A stretch of 15,220 nt of DNA from an uncultured Eubacteriales bacterium (GCA_905199135.1 CAJKFC010000047.1:1-15220), one strand, 5' to 3'. Shown: positions 7,103-13,791, numbered from the stretch's first letter. Translations and numbers: made by a program. Notes: a model not told the origin generated them from the letters alone.

Positions 7103-8332
7103 TTAAAGCTTGAGCAGCATATCGTAAACTGCGAATACTGCCTTTGCCAAATCTTCGTTTTCGCTGAACTCTTCGGGGCAGTGGCTTCTGCCGTCCTTGG
7201 AGGGTACAAAGACCATGACTGTGGGGATTGTCTGACCTATCTGAAGGGCGTCATGACCTGCGCCGCTGGGCATTCTCTTATAGGAATAGCCGAGCTTGTC
7301 GCAGGAGTCTGCCAGATGGGAGAGCATCTCCTCGTCGAGGTTTACGGGAGTTATGACCAGCTTCTCGTCTATCGAGTAGCTTGCGCCTGCGGCAGAGCAC
7401 TCTTTTTCAAGGTTGGCCTTTGTTCTTTCAAAAATATCTTTTATATTGGAAACATTTCTCGAGCGGATGTCCATGCTGAACTCTGTGCTTTCGCCGACGA
7501 TGTTCATGGCGCAGGGATTTGTGCGGAAGAAACCTACTGTGGCAACTGTGCCGTCGGTTTTTTCTCTGGCCATGTCGGCAACTTTGGATACGACTTTTGC
7601 GGCGATGTCGACGGCGTCTTTTCTCATGTTCATGGGAGTTGTGCCGGCGTGGTCTGCTCTGCCGTTTACTGTTACCATATAGCGCTGAATACCGACTATG
7701 CAGTCGACAAGACCGAGTTCTATCTTTTCGGCGTCAAGAACGGGGCCCTGTTCTATGTGAATTTCGATAAACTTGCCGATAGAGCCCTCTTTCCACTTGG
7801 CAAGACCTATCTTTTTGTGGTCAAGACCGTACTCTTCCATGGCCCTGGCTATGGTGATGCCGTCCTTGTCGGCAAACTTTTCGCAGTCCTCGGGTGTTAT
7901 GTCGCCTGTCATTGCCTTGGAACCGAAGTAGCCTGTGCCGAAACGCATGCCCTCTTCATCGTTGAAGCCTGCAACTACAAAATCTCTGTCGAGCTCAACA
8001 TTGTTGTCCTTGAGAAGTCTTGCTATCTCGACGGCGCACACTACGCCTGCGATGCCGTCGAAATGTCCGCCGTTTACAACGGAGTCAAAATGAGAGCCCA
8101 TCATTATGCAGGGAAGATCGGGGTTTTTGCCTTTTCTCACGCCGAAGATATTTCCGGCTTCGTCCTCATGAGCCTTGAGACCGGCTTCGCACATGATGTA
8201 GCGGATAAACTCCTTGGCATCCTTTGCCTCCTTTGTAAAAGGCAGACGGGTGCAGCTGGGGGAAGATGTTGTGTATTTGCTGAGTGTTCTGAGGTCGAGC
8301 ATGATGCGTCTTGTGGTTGCTTCTATGTTCAT
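7103..8332 (-). CDS. allC: Allantoate amidohydrolase (M20 family amidase/hydantoinase/carbamoylase)
   Basis: A 409-residue metal-dependent hydrolase of the M20 carbamoylase subfamily. With AllE next to it the likely reaction is allantoate to (S)-ureidoglycine, CO2 and ammonia. Motifs in order are GSHFDSVVNGGHFDGIAGV (79-97; ligands H81 and D92), NDEEGMRFG (124-132; E126/E127), HIEQGPVLD (192-200; H192), RADHAGTTPMNMRKDA (225-240; substrate-binding H228), SGAGHDA (356-362) and VPSKDGRSHCPEE (376-388; H384). All catalytic and metal residues of the family are present, and the length is as in E. coli AllC (411). AAGGAA stands about 7 bases before the ATG. Related enzymes act on N-carbamoyl amino acids or beta-ureidopropionate, so allantoate specificity rests on the allE neighbour. 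Confidence 0.88.
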   Translation of the reverse strand: MNIEATTRRIMLDLRTLSKYTTSSPSCTRLPFTKEAKDAKEFIRYIMCEAGLKAHEDEAGNIFGVRKGKNPDLPCIMMGSHFDSVVNGGHFDGIAGVVCAVEIARLLKDNNVELDRDFVVAGFNDEEGMRFGTGYFGSKAMTGDITPEDCEKFADKDGITIARAMEEYGLDHKKIGLAKWKEGSIGKFIEIHIEQGPVLDAEKIELGLVDCIVGIQRYMVTVNGRADHAGTTPMNMRKDAVDIAAKVVSKVADMAREKTDGTVATVGFFRTNPCAMNIVGESTEFSMDIRSRNVSNIKDIFERTKANLEKECSAAGASYSIDEKLVITPVNLDEEMLSHLADSCDKLGYSYKRMPSGAGHDALQIGQTIPTVMVFVPSKDGRSHCPEEFSENEDLAKAVFAVYDMLLKL

Positions 8333-8374
8333 GATAAAGTTCCTTTCTTTACTTAAACTTTCTATATGGAGGCA

Positions 8375-8395
8375 GGGAGCAGAGATTCTGCTCCC
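8375..8395. other. Intercistronic perfect hairpin
   Basis: GGGAGCAGA and TCTGCTCCC form a 9-bp stem with a 3-base loop in the 77-base gap between the symporter stop and allC. Neither side has a T tract, so it is not a simple terminator. Within the operon message it may mark RNA processing or protect an upstream or downstream fragment. Confidence 0.6.
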
Positions 8396-8409
8396 CGTAC
8401 ATACAGCTA

Positions 8410-9666
8410 TTACTGCTGGACATATTGGGCTTTCTTTTTCTCGTTGTAGACATCTCTGTCGAGCTCGCCCATCTTGCCGGAGACAAGCATTGCAACCATG
8501 ACATCGACATCGACATTCATAAGTGTACGGAACATGCCGGAGTACCAGTCGATACCGATGAGGATTGCTATACTCTCAAGGGGAAGACCGAGAGAGGAGG
8601 CGAGAAAGGTATATGTAATGACCATGCCGCCGGGGACGACGATGGTGCCCATGCACATGAGGCAGGAGAGAAGTATAGCCATGCCCATCTGACCGGCTGT
8701 GAGAGCTATGCCGGAGGACTGGCTCATAAACAGAATTGCCAGAACATAGCACATTACGGCGCCTGTCGAGTTCATGGACATGGTGATGGGGCCTGTAAAG
8801 TCTGCTATGCGGCGGCTGACGCCGAATTTTGTGACAGAGTCTTCCATCTTGGTGGGAAGGCAGATAGCGGAAGAAGTTGTTGTGAGAGCCATGATGGACA
8901 TCTTGGCAAACTTCTTGGGCATCTTGAAGAGGTTTACCTTACACAGCGAGGCTGTGAGGGGCAGGTAAATTGCGAACTGAATGAGGTCGCCGACGAGAAG
9001 GCACCCCAGGAACTTGAGCATGGGGATGACAACCTTGAAGCCGATAGCGCCCGAGACATTTGCCAAAAGACAGAAAATACCTATGGGGGCGAGATTCATA
9101 ACCATCTTTATGATGTTCATGATCACGGCGTTAAAGCCCTTGATGAAATCAAGAATGATGGTGTTTTTGCTCTGACGGGTATAGGAGCCCATTGCAAGAC
9201 CGAAGAGGATTGAGAAAAGTATGCAGGGCACCATGGAACCGTCTGCCATGGATTTTACGATATTGGTGGGTACAAAGTTCAAAAGTGTGTCCTGAATGGA
9301 AGTCTCCTGAACTTCTGTCTGGGTGATTTCCTGTCCGCCTGTTACATCGATGCCTTCGCCGGGTTTTACGAGATTGCCCAGCAGAAGACCCAAAAGTGCG
9401 GCGAAAAGTGTAAAGCTGATTATCCACTTGAAGGTGTGGAAACCGATTTTGCCGGCGCCTTTGCCGTCGACATTGCCGACTGCGGCGGCAACCGATGTCA
9501 TGACGAGAAGGACGACAGACATCTGGATAAGGCGGATAAAAATATCGCCTATAAACTTGAGGTTCGCAGCCCAGGGACCCACAATAGAACCGAACGCGAT
9601 ACCACCTATTGTTCCTATAAGGATAAGGGTGGTAAGGGAAAGTTTTTTCTTTGTAGATTCAGCCAT
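8410..9666 (-). CDS. Dicarboxylate/amino acid:cation symporter (DAACS/DctA-GltP family)
   Basis: A 418-residue secondary transporter of the glutamate/dicarboxylate family, expected to have eight spans and two re-entrant hairpins. The tip of hairpin 1 is TTTSSAICLPT (262-272), counterpart of the SSxATLP motif. Hairpin 2 includes VPGG (344-347). Helix 8 reads DWYSGMFRTLMN (373-384): the arginine that holds a substrate carboxylate is R380, while the position that binds the amino group in GltPh (D394 there) is G377. This fits a carboxylate without an amino group. The NMDGT motif of helix 7 is NSTGA (299-303). The ATG at 9666 with AGAGGT 7 bases upstream is preferred to an in-frame ATG at 9717, which has no ribosome binding site and lies close to the predicted start of transcription. 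It is first in the allC-allE operon, so import of allantoate or a related acid is possible but unproven. Confidence 0.88.
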   Translation of the reverse strand: MAESTKKKLSLTTLILIGTIGGIAFGSIVGPWAANLKFIGDIFIRLIQMSVVLLVMTSVAAAVGNVDGKGAGKIGFHTFKWIISFTLFAALLGLLLGNLVKPGEGIDVTGGQEITQTEVQETSIQDTLLNFVPTNIVKSMADGSMVPCILFSILFGLAMGSYTRQSKNTIILDFIKGFNAVIMNIIKMVMNLAPIGIFCLLANVSGAIGFKVVIPMLKFLGCLLVGDLIQFAIYLPLTASLCKVNLFKMPKKFAKMSIMALTTTSSAICLPTKMEDSVTKFGVSRRIADFTGPITMSMNSTGAVMCYVLAILFMSQSSGIALTAGQMGMAILLSCLMCMGTIVVPGGMVITYTFLASSLGLPLESIAILIGIDWYSGMFRTLMNVDVDVMVAMLVSGKMGELDRDVYNEKKKAQYVQQ

Positions 9667-9698
9667 GATTCTACCTCTCTTTTGAAAGTTTTGAAATG

Positions 9699-9717
9699 TG
9701 GTCGTAAGGTCAACCAA
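9699..9717. promoter_or_regulatory. Candidate operator in the symporter operon leader
   Basis: TGGTCGTAAGGTCAACCAA contains TGGT and ACCA half sites ten bases apart and a repeated GGTC. It begins 14 bases past the -10, so a protein bound here would block elongation or open-complex formation. It resembles elements at 9805-9815 and 11220-11230. The link to the neighbouring regulator is inference. Confidence 0.35.
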
Positions 9718-9731
9718 TTTTCATCGATATG

Positions 9732-9760
9732 ATTATGACATATCTGTAAACAAAAATCAA
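9732..9760 (-). promoter_or_regulatory. Promoter of the symporter-allC-allE operon
   Basis: On the minus strand TTGATT (9760-9755) and CATAAT (9737-9732) are separated by 17 bases. The predicted start is near 9725, leaving a leader of about 58 bases before the ATG at 9666. Confidence 0.65.
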
Positions 9761-9972
9761 TCGTCAAAACCTATGAAAATTGAGAGTAGGGTATGTGCAA
9801 AATGTAGGTCGTCAAAAAACGACATTTTTTTGACAAAACATGGCTTACAGCTTGCAAAAAGGAAATAATTCGAGCTTATTTTGGGCAAAAGTGAAAAAAC
9901 AACAGAAAAATACTTCGGTAAAAAAGATGAAAAAAGGCCGACCTGATACGATTGAGAAAAAATAAATTTCAG
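9761..9972. other. Noncoding spacer between the symporter promoter and the regulator terminator
   Basis: This AT-rich part of the 341-base gap shows no convincing gene on either strand. It holds one imperfect inverted repeat around 9801-9827 (AGGTCGTC and ACGAC flanking an A run) that echoes the candidate operator at 9699-9717. Otherwise I see only A/T runs. Confidence 0.5.
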
Positions 9973-10001
9973 AAAAAACGGCAAAAGACAAGCCTTTGCC
10001 G
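9973..10001 (-). terminator. Terminator of the XRE-GntR-FCD regulator gene
   Basis: On the minus strand CGGCAAA and TTTGCCG form a 7-bp stem around a 9-base loop, followed directly by six Ts. It begins 7 bases after the regulator's stop codon. Confidence 0.82.
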
Positions 10002-10007
10002 CATATT

Positions 10008-11057
10008 TTATTTCATATTCAAATGATAGCTGTATCTGTATCTGGAATTGGCAAGGTGTACTCTCATATATTCGGCAGCCTTTTCTGCGTCGCCCTTCAA
10101 TATGCTCTCGTATATGTTGCAGTGTTCGTCGTATATGGCGTCTATCTGTTCCAAAGTTTCCATACCGCTGCGGCTCAAAAGAGTGAGAAGCTTTCTCGAG
10201 GTTCTCAAAAGCTCGAATATTATGGGGTTGCCAGAGCATTTCGCCACCATGAGGTGAAACTCCAAATCGAGATCGAGAAATGCCTTGAAGTCATAGTTTT
10301 TGTGGGCCTGCTCCATCTTCTGCATTATGCCTTTGAACTCGGCAAAAAGGTCGATATTCTGAAGTCGGGCCGCCATTTCGGCCGAGCCGAGCTCCAAAAT
10401 GTTTCTCATGTCGATGACATCTTTTATCGATTTTTTACCTAAAAGCAGGGTCCATGAAAGGGGAGTTACAAAGAAATCAGACGATTCCGAGGCGACAAAT
10501 GTGCCCTGACCGACCCTGATTTCAATGAGACCGATGAGGGAAATCACCCTAAGAGCCTCTCTTATGGTGCTTCTGCCCACATTAAATTTCTTTGCCAGCT
10601 CGCGGTCGGAAGGCAGTTTGTCTCCCGGCTTTATCTCGCCGCACATGATACCGTCGGTGAGATAGTCGGAGATAAGCCTGACAAAGGCGTCGGTATAGCT
10701 GCCCGCTTTCTGTATTTTCACATCGGTCTGCATTATATCGACAAATCGTTCCTTTTTCTCGGGCATAAGGGCGTCTATATTAAGAGCAAAATTGTCGGGA
10801 TGCATGGAAAAGACCTTGCTGTCGGTGCCGAGAGCCTCGGCCAGCATCTGTGCTATCTCTGCGGATTTCGTGCCCTTGCCGTTTTCAAAGTTTGAATAGG
10901 TGCCGGCGCTTACAGAGTTTTTGCCGTTTTTGTCCCGAAGATATGTCTTTATAAACTCGCTTTGGGTCATATTGCAGCGGTGCCTGAAAAGAAGTATATT
11001 CTGATTTATATATTTGTCATCAAAAGACGGATGGTTTTCGTTTTCTGTGCCGTTCAT
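10008..11057 (-). CDS. Transcriptional regulator with XRE-type, GntR-type and FCD domains
   Basis: A 349-residue regulator with two different DNA-binding modules. Residues 17-85 look like a Cro/CI (XRE) helix-turn-helix: ILLFRHRCNMTQSEFIKTYL (21-40) and SAGTYSNFENGKG (50-62). A linker leads to a GntR winged helix (121-188) with KLPSDRELAKKFNVGRSTIR (147-166) and GLIEIRVGQGTFVAS. Residues 214-340 are an FCD ligand domain with the four expected metal or ligand residues D264, H268, H312 and H334. FCD proteins usually sense small carboxylates, so a ureide or glyoxylate-like acid is a fair guess. AGGAGGT stands 4-5 bases before the ATG. The gene has its own promoter and terminator and separates the symporter-allC-allE operon from the divergent cupin-aminotransferase operon. 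It probably controls both. Confidence 0.9.
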   Translation of the reverse strand: MNGTENENHPSFDDKYINQNILLFRHRCNMTQSEFIKTYLRDKNGKNSVSAGTYSNFENGKGTKSAEIAQMLAEALGTDSKVFSMHPDNFALNIDALMPEKKERFVDIMQTDVKIQKAGSYTDAFVRLISDYLTDGIMCGEIKPGDKLPSDRELAKKFNVGRSTIREALRVISLIGLIEIRVGQGTFVASESSDFFVTPLSWTLLLGKKSIKDVIDMRNILELGSAEMAARLQNIDLFAEFKGIMQKMEQAHKNYDFKAFLDLDLEFHLMVAKCSGNPIIFELLRTSRKLLTLLSRSGMETLEQIDAIYDEHCNIYESILKGDAEKAAEYMRVHLANSRYRYSYHLNMK

Positions 11058-11087
11058 ATGACCTCCTGCTGTGAAAATAGTAACATA

Positions 11088-11116
11088 ATCATATCACTCT
11101 TTTTTGAAAAATGCAA
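11088..11116 (-). promoter_or_regulatory. Promoter of the XRE-GntR-FCD regulator gene
   Basis: On the minus strand TTGCAT (11116-11111) and TATGAT (11093-11088) are separated by 17 bases. The predicted start is near 11081, about 24 bases before the ATG at 11057. Confidence 0.6.
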
Positions 11117-11178
11117 GACAGACAAATATTTCGTGCATGTGGCAAAAAAATAAAAATAAATTTTGTTAAAAACGCACA

Positions 11179-11207
11179 TTGATTTTTTTGGCGGAATTGA
11201 TTACAAT
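11179..11207 (+). promoter_or_regulatory. Promoter of the cupin-aminotransferase operon
   Basis: TTGATT (11179-11184) and TACAAT (11202-11207) are separated by 17 bases. The -35 is the same as that of the symporter operon promoter. The predicted start is near 11214, giving a leader of about 56 bases. Confidence 0.62.
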
Positions 11208-11219
11208 AAGATTGAAAAC

Positions 11220-11230
11220 TGACCGACCAA
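11220..11230. promoter_or_regulatory. Candidate operator downstream of the cupin promoter
   Basis: TGACCGACCAA starts about 13 bases past the -10, the same place relative to the promoter as the element at 9699-9717. Read in reverse it is TTGGTCGGTCA. A related TTGACCGACA lies at 12808-12817. Binding by the adjacent regulator is inference. Confidence 0.33.
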
Positions 11231-11269
11231 ATAATTTATTTTCAAATCCTTTCAAATCGAGGTGAGAAC

Positions 11270-11629
11270 ATGATCCGTAAAGCTGGCGAGATGCGCCTCA
11301 ACGACGAGGTCGAGCTCAAGGGCGGAAAAGGTACTATTAAAATAGTAAATATCCTTGAAAAAGAGGAGACATGCGGAACAGGCCGTCTTTTCGGCATAAG
11401 CATAATTCCGAAGGGCTGCTCGATAGGCTACCACAAGCATGTGGGCGATTTCGAGACTTATTACTTCCTCAAGGGAAAAGCCAAGGTCAATGACGACGGC
11501 AAAGAGGATATTCTCGGTCCGGGCGACTGCATGGTCTGCTATGAAGGCCACAGCCATTCCATCGAGAACATAGGAGACGAAGATCTCGAGTATTTAGCAG
11601 TTATTCTCTACACAGAACAGAAAAAATAA
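11270..11629 (+). CDS. Small single-domain cupin protein
   Basis: A 119-residue cupin with a complete metal site. Motif 1 is GYHKHVGDFETYYFLKG (53-69), giving H55, H57 and E62. Motif 2 is GDCMVCYEGHSHSIEN (85-100), giving H96 and the usual asparagine N100; the motif's proline is Y91. The fold is clear but the reaction is not: small cupins include isomerases, lyases, dioxygenases and binding proteins. It does not look like AllA, the classical ureidoglycolate lyase, although that enzyme is also cupin-fold. GAGGTGA lies 5 bases before the ATG. It is first in an operon with the class V aminotransferase, which starts 15 bases after its stop, and is divergent from the regulator. A role in ureide or glyoxylate metabolism is inferred from position only. 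Confidence 0.85.
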   Translation: MIRKAGEMRLNDEVELKGGKGTIKIVNILEKEETCGTGRLFGISIIPKGCSIGYHKHVGDFETYYFLKGKAKVNDDGKEDILGPGDCMVCYEGHSHSIENIGDEDLEYLAVILYTEQKK

Positions 11630-11644
11630 AGGAGAAATAGAACA

Positions 11645-12799
11645 ATGATCAACAGAAAAATCGTTATGATCCCCGGTCCGACACCGGTAGTGAGAAGCAT
11701 ACAGGATCAGATGGCAAGAGAGACATGTGCTTTCGGCGACAGCGAGTTCGTAAAGGACTATAAGGAAGTCATCGACGGCGTAAGAAACCTCTTCCAGTGC
11801 GACGGTCAGGCCTTTGTTCTGGCAGGCAGCGGCACAATGGTAATGGAAATGGCTATCGCAAACTCCGCAAAGCGCGGTGACAACATCCTCGTTGTAAGCC
11901 ACGGCTTCTTCGGAGACAGATTCCTCGACGCCATCAAGAGAAAGGGCATCAATGTCGATGTTATGCAGAGCGAGTGGGGCAAGGTATTCTCCGCTGAAGA
12001 GATCGACAAGAAGCTCAGCGAGAAGGACTATGCAGCAGTTACAGTTACACATGTTGATACAGCAACAGGCGCAAAGGCAGACATCGAGTCCATCGGACAG
12101 ATGATGAAGAAGCACCCGGGCACAATTTACATAGTTGACGGTGTTGCAGCAAGCGCAGGCATCGACGAGAGAATGACAGACATGAACATCGACATCATTC
12201 TCACAGGTTCTCAGAAGGCTTTCGGCGTGGCTCCCGGTATCGCAATTCTCTGCGCAAACCAGAAGTCCCTCGCAAGAAGAAAAGAGCTTGGCGAGACAAT
12301 CCCCGAGTTCTATGTTGACTACGAGAAGTGGCTGCCCATCATGAACGATCCTTCCAAGTACTTCGGTACACCTCCCATCAACCTCGTATGGGCTATGAAG
12401 GAATCTCTCAGAATCATCAACGAAGAGGGTATCCAGAACCGTTACGCAAGACACATCAAGAATGCAAAGGCTATGAGAAGCGCTCTCACAGCTTTGGGCT
12501 TTAAGATCCTTGCAGAGGAAGGCCATCAGGCTGAGACACTGTCCAATGTTCTCTACATGGACGGCGTAGACGATGTTACATTCAGAAACCTCGTTCAGGA
12601 AGAGGGCATAATCGTGGCAGGCGGCCTTGCAGCATATGCAGGCAAGATGTTCAGAATCGGACACATGGGCAATGTCGATACACACGATCTGGTATCCTCC
12701 GTTGCAGCTATCGAGAGAACACTTTACAGAATGGGTATCATGAAGAAGGAAGAACTTGGCAAGGGCGTTGCAGCTTTGCTCCAGGGTCTTGTCGACTAA
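11645..12799 (+). CDS. Class V PLP aminotransferase (alanine/serine/ureidoglycine-glyoxylate type)
   Basis: A 384-residue fold-type I enzyme of the AGXT/PucG group. It opens with KIVMIPGPTPV (5-15). The phosphate-binding loop is LAGSGTMVMEMA (59-70). The cofactor residues are D165 (YIVDGVAAS) and the Schiff-base lysine K191 (TGSQKAFGVAPG), and R337 (KMFRIGHMG) should hold the substrate carboxylate. FGDSEF (30-35) stands where many relatives have HRSPEF, so substrate preference may differ. Likely reactions are glyoxylate to glycine with alanine or serine as donor, or ureidoglycine plus glyoxylate to oxalurate and glycine as in PucG. AAAGGAG precedes the start by about 9 bases. Codons are biased to ATC, CTC, AAG and GCA, unlike the ATA- and AAA-rich genes at 678-5186, which suggests strong expression. 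Confidence 0.88.
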   Translation: MINRKIVMIPGPTPVVRSIQDQMARETCAFGDSEFVKDYKEVIDGVRNLFQCDGQAFVLAGSGTMVMEMAIANSAKRGDNILVVSHGFFGDRFLDAIKRKGINVDVMQSEWGKVFSAEEIDKKLSEKDYAAVTVTHVDTATGAKADIESIGQMMKKHPGTIYIVDGVAASAGIDERMTDMNIDIILTGSQKAFGVAPGIAILCANQKSLARRKELGETIPEFYVDYEKWLPIMNDPSKYFGTPPINLVWAMKESLRIINEEGIQNRYARHIKNAKAMRSALTALGFKILAEEGHQAETLSNVLYMDGVDDVTFRNLVQEEGIIVAGGLAAYAGKMFRIGHMGNVDTHDLVSSVAAIERTLYRMGIMKKEELGKGVAALLQGLVD

Positions 12800-12832
12800 T
12801 TGAGACCTTGACCGACATAAAAAGGGAAACGG

Positions 12833-12861
12833 AAAAAAGACCGCCTATGGCGGGCTTTTTT
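12833..12861. terminator. Bidirectional terminator between the aminotransferase and FAH genes
   Basis: AAAAAAG and CTTTTTT flank an inner CCGCC-TAT-GGCGG hairpin with one A/G mismatch. The plus side ends in T6 and the minus side also reads as T6, so it serves both converging genes. The FAH stop codon is 7 bases away. Confidence 0.88.
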
Positions 12862-12867
12862 CGCGTT

Positions 12868-13728
12868 TTATTCTTTTATCGTATTTTCCAGAGTGCCTAT
12901 GCCGTCAACCGTGACGCTTACCGTGTCGCCGTCTTTGAGCCAGTCACGCTCATTTTCAGGTCTTCCTCCTATTACGCCGGAGGGAGTGCCCGTAAGTATA
13001 AGGTCACCCGGCTTAAGGGTCATTATGCTTGAAATAAAGCTGACGAGATAGGGTATGTCATATATCATAAGGCTGCTGTCGCTCTCCTGGCGGATTTCGC
13101 CGTTTTTTCTGCCGACTATGTGCATTTCATTATATTTGACAGAGTCGGCAGTGGCTATGCAGGGGCCGACGGGGCAGAAGGTGTCGCAGCTCTTGCCTGC
13201 CATCCACTGATTGGTGAGATGCTGAAGGTCACGGGCCGATATGTCGTTGGCAAGAGTGTAGCCAAACACATAGTCCAAAGCCTCTTCACGGGAGACATCT
13301 TTGCAGATTTTGCCGATGACTATGACAATTTCGGCCTCGTAGTCGTGCTGAGACGAGGCTTTGCAAAGCCTTACGCTGTCCTTGTGGGCGATGAGGGCGT
13401 TGCGGAATTTTCCGAAAATGACGGGATAATCGGGCACACCGTCCTTACGCTCAAACTCGAGAATGTGCTGTTTGTAGTTGAGACCTATGCAGAGAATTTT
13501 CTCGGGGTCGGAGACGGGGGGCAGAAAGACCGCTTCGCTTTCGGGTATTAGTTTCGGCGGATTTTCAGCGAGAGGGGTCAGAATTGGAATGAGTTTATCG
13601 CCGAGAGCTATGGCTTCGGCCATATTTTGGGGCATATCCGCGCCCGATGCCGCCACATCGACAATGCCGTTTTCGAGTATTATGCCGAGCCTCGTTTCAC
13701 CGTCTTTTAAAAATTGCATGAGTTTCAT
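12868..13728 (-). CDS. Fumarylacetoacetate hydrolase (FAH) family protein
   Basis: A 286-residue FAH-family enzyme, usually a metal-dependent hydrolase, decarboxylase or lyase acting on 2-oxo acids. The core has KILCIGLNYKQHILE (77-91; H88 and E91), HDYEAEIVIVIG (128-139; metal ligands E131 and E133), GYTLANDISARD (156-167; ligand D162), the active-site K179 region (WMAGKSCDTFCPVGP) and LTGTPSGV (245-252). The first 70 residues are the usual smaller N-terminal domain. AGGAGA stands 7 bases before the ATG. The family includes acylpyruvases such as YcgM, and some members are reported as ureidoglycolate lyases. Beside a ureide locus that lacks AllA the latter is attractive but unproven. No separate promoter is visible; a hairpin and a small ORF lie just upstream. 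Confidence 0.88.
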   Translation of the reverse strand: MKLMQFLKDGETRLGIILENGIVDVAASGADMPQNMAEAIALGDKLIPILTPLAENPPKLIPESEAVFLPPVSDPEKILCIGLNYKQHILEFERKDGVPDYPVIFGKFRNALIAHKDSVRLCKASSQHDYEAEIVIVIGKICKDVSREEALDYVFGYTLANDISARDLQHLTNQWMAGKSCDTFCPVGPCIATADSVKYNEMHIVGRKNGEIRQESDSSLMIYDIPYLVSFISSIMTLKPGDLILTGTPSGVIGGRPENERDWLKDGDTVSVTVDGIGTLENTIKE

Positions 13729-13758
13729 AGCTGTCTCTCCTTATACCTTAATATAAAA

Positions 13759-13785
13759 GACGAGCCGCCATAAAAGGCGGCCGTC
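13759..13785. terminator. Hairpin terminator or attenuator between the small ORF and the FAH gene
   Basis: GACG-a-GCCGCC and GGCGGC-CGTC form a 10-bp GC-rich stem with a 1-base bulge and an ATAAAA loop. On the minus strand it is followed by TTTTATATT, on the plus strand by TGTTTTTT. It lies 6 bases past the small ORF stop and 30 bases before the FAH start, so it should reduce or control read-through into FAH. Confidence 0.78.
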
Positions 13786-13791
13786 TGTTTT

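Noticed and set aside
7072..7209. Upstream extension of allE
   Set aside because: The extra residues overlap the end of allC in another frame, and the conserved AllE N-terminus begins at 7071 behind AAAGGA.
7088..8356. Open plus-strand frame of 422 codons
   Set aside because: Antisense to allC, whose whole set of M20 motifs is intact on the minus strand. The product is cysteine-rich and family-less, as expected of a shadow frame.
8425..9213. Open plus-strand frame of 262 codons
   Set aside because: Antisense to the symporter; histidine- and aspartate-rich product typical of the reverse of a membrane protein.
9801..9840. Possible terminator or small RNA around the A and T runs
   Set aside because: The inverted repeat is imperfect (a 3-base bulge) and no gene on either strand ends beside it; kept only as a possible operator echo.
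11208..11269. Purine or other riboswitch in the leaders of the ureide operons
   Set aside because: Both leaders are only about 56-58 bases and lack a paired three-way junction or any recognisable aptamer core.
11594..12685. Open minus-strand frame of 363 codons
   Set aside because: Antisense to the aminotransferase, whose PLP lysine and flanking motifs are complete; the frame's cysteine-rich product has no family.
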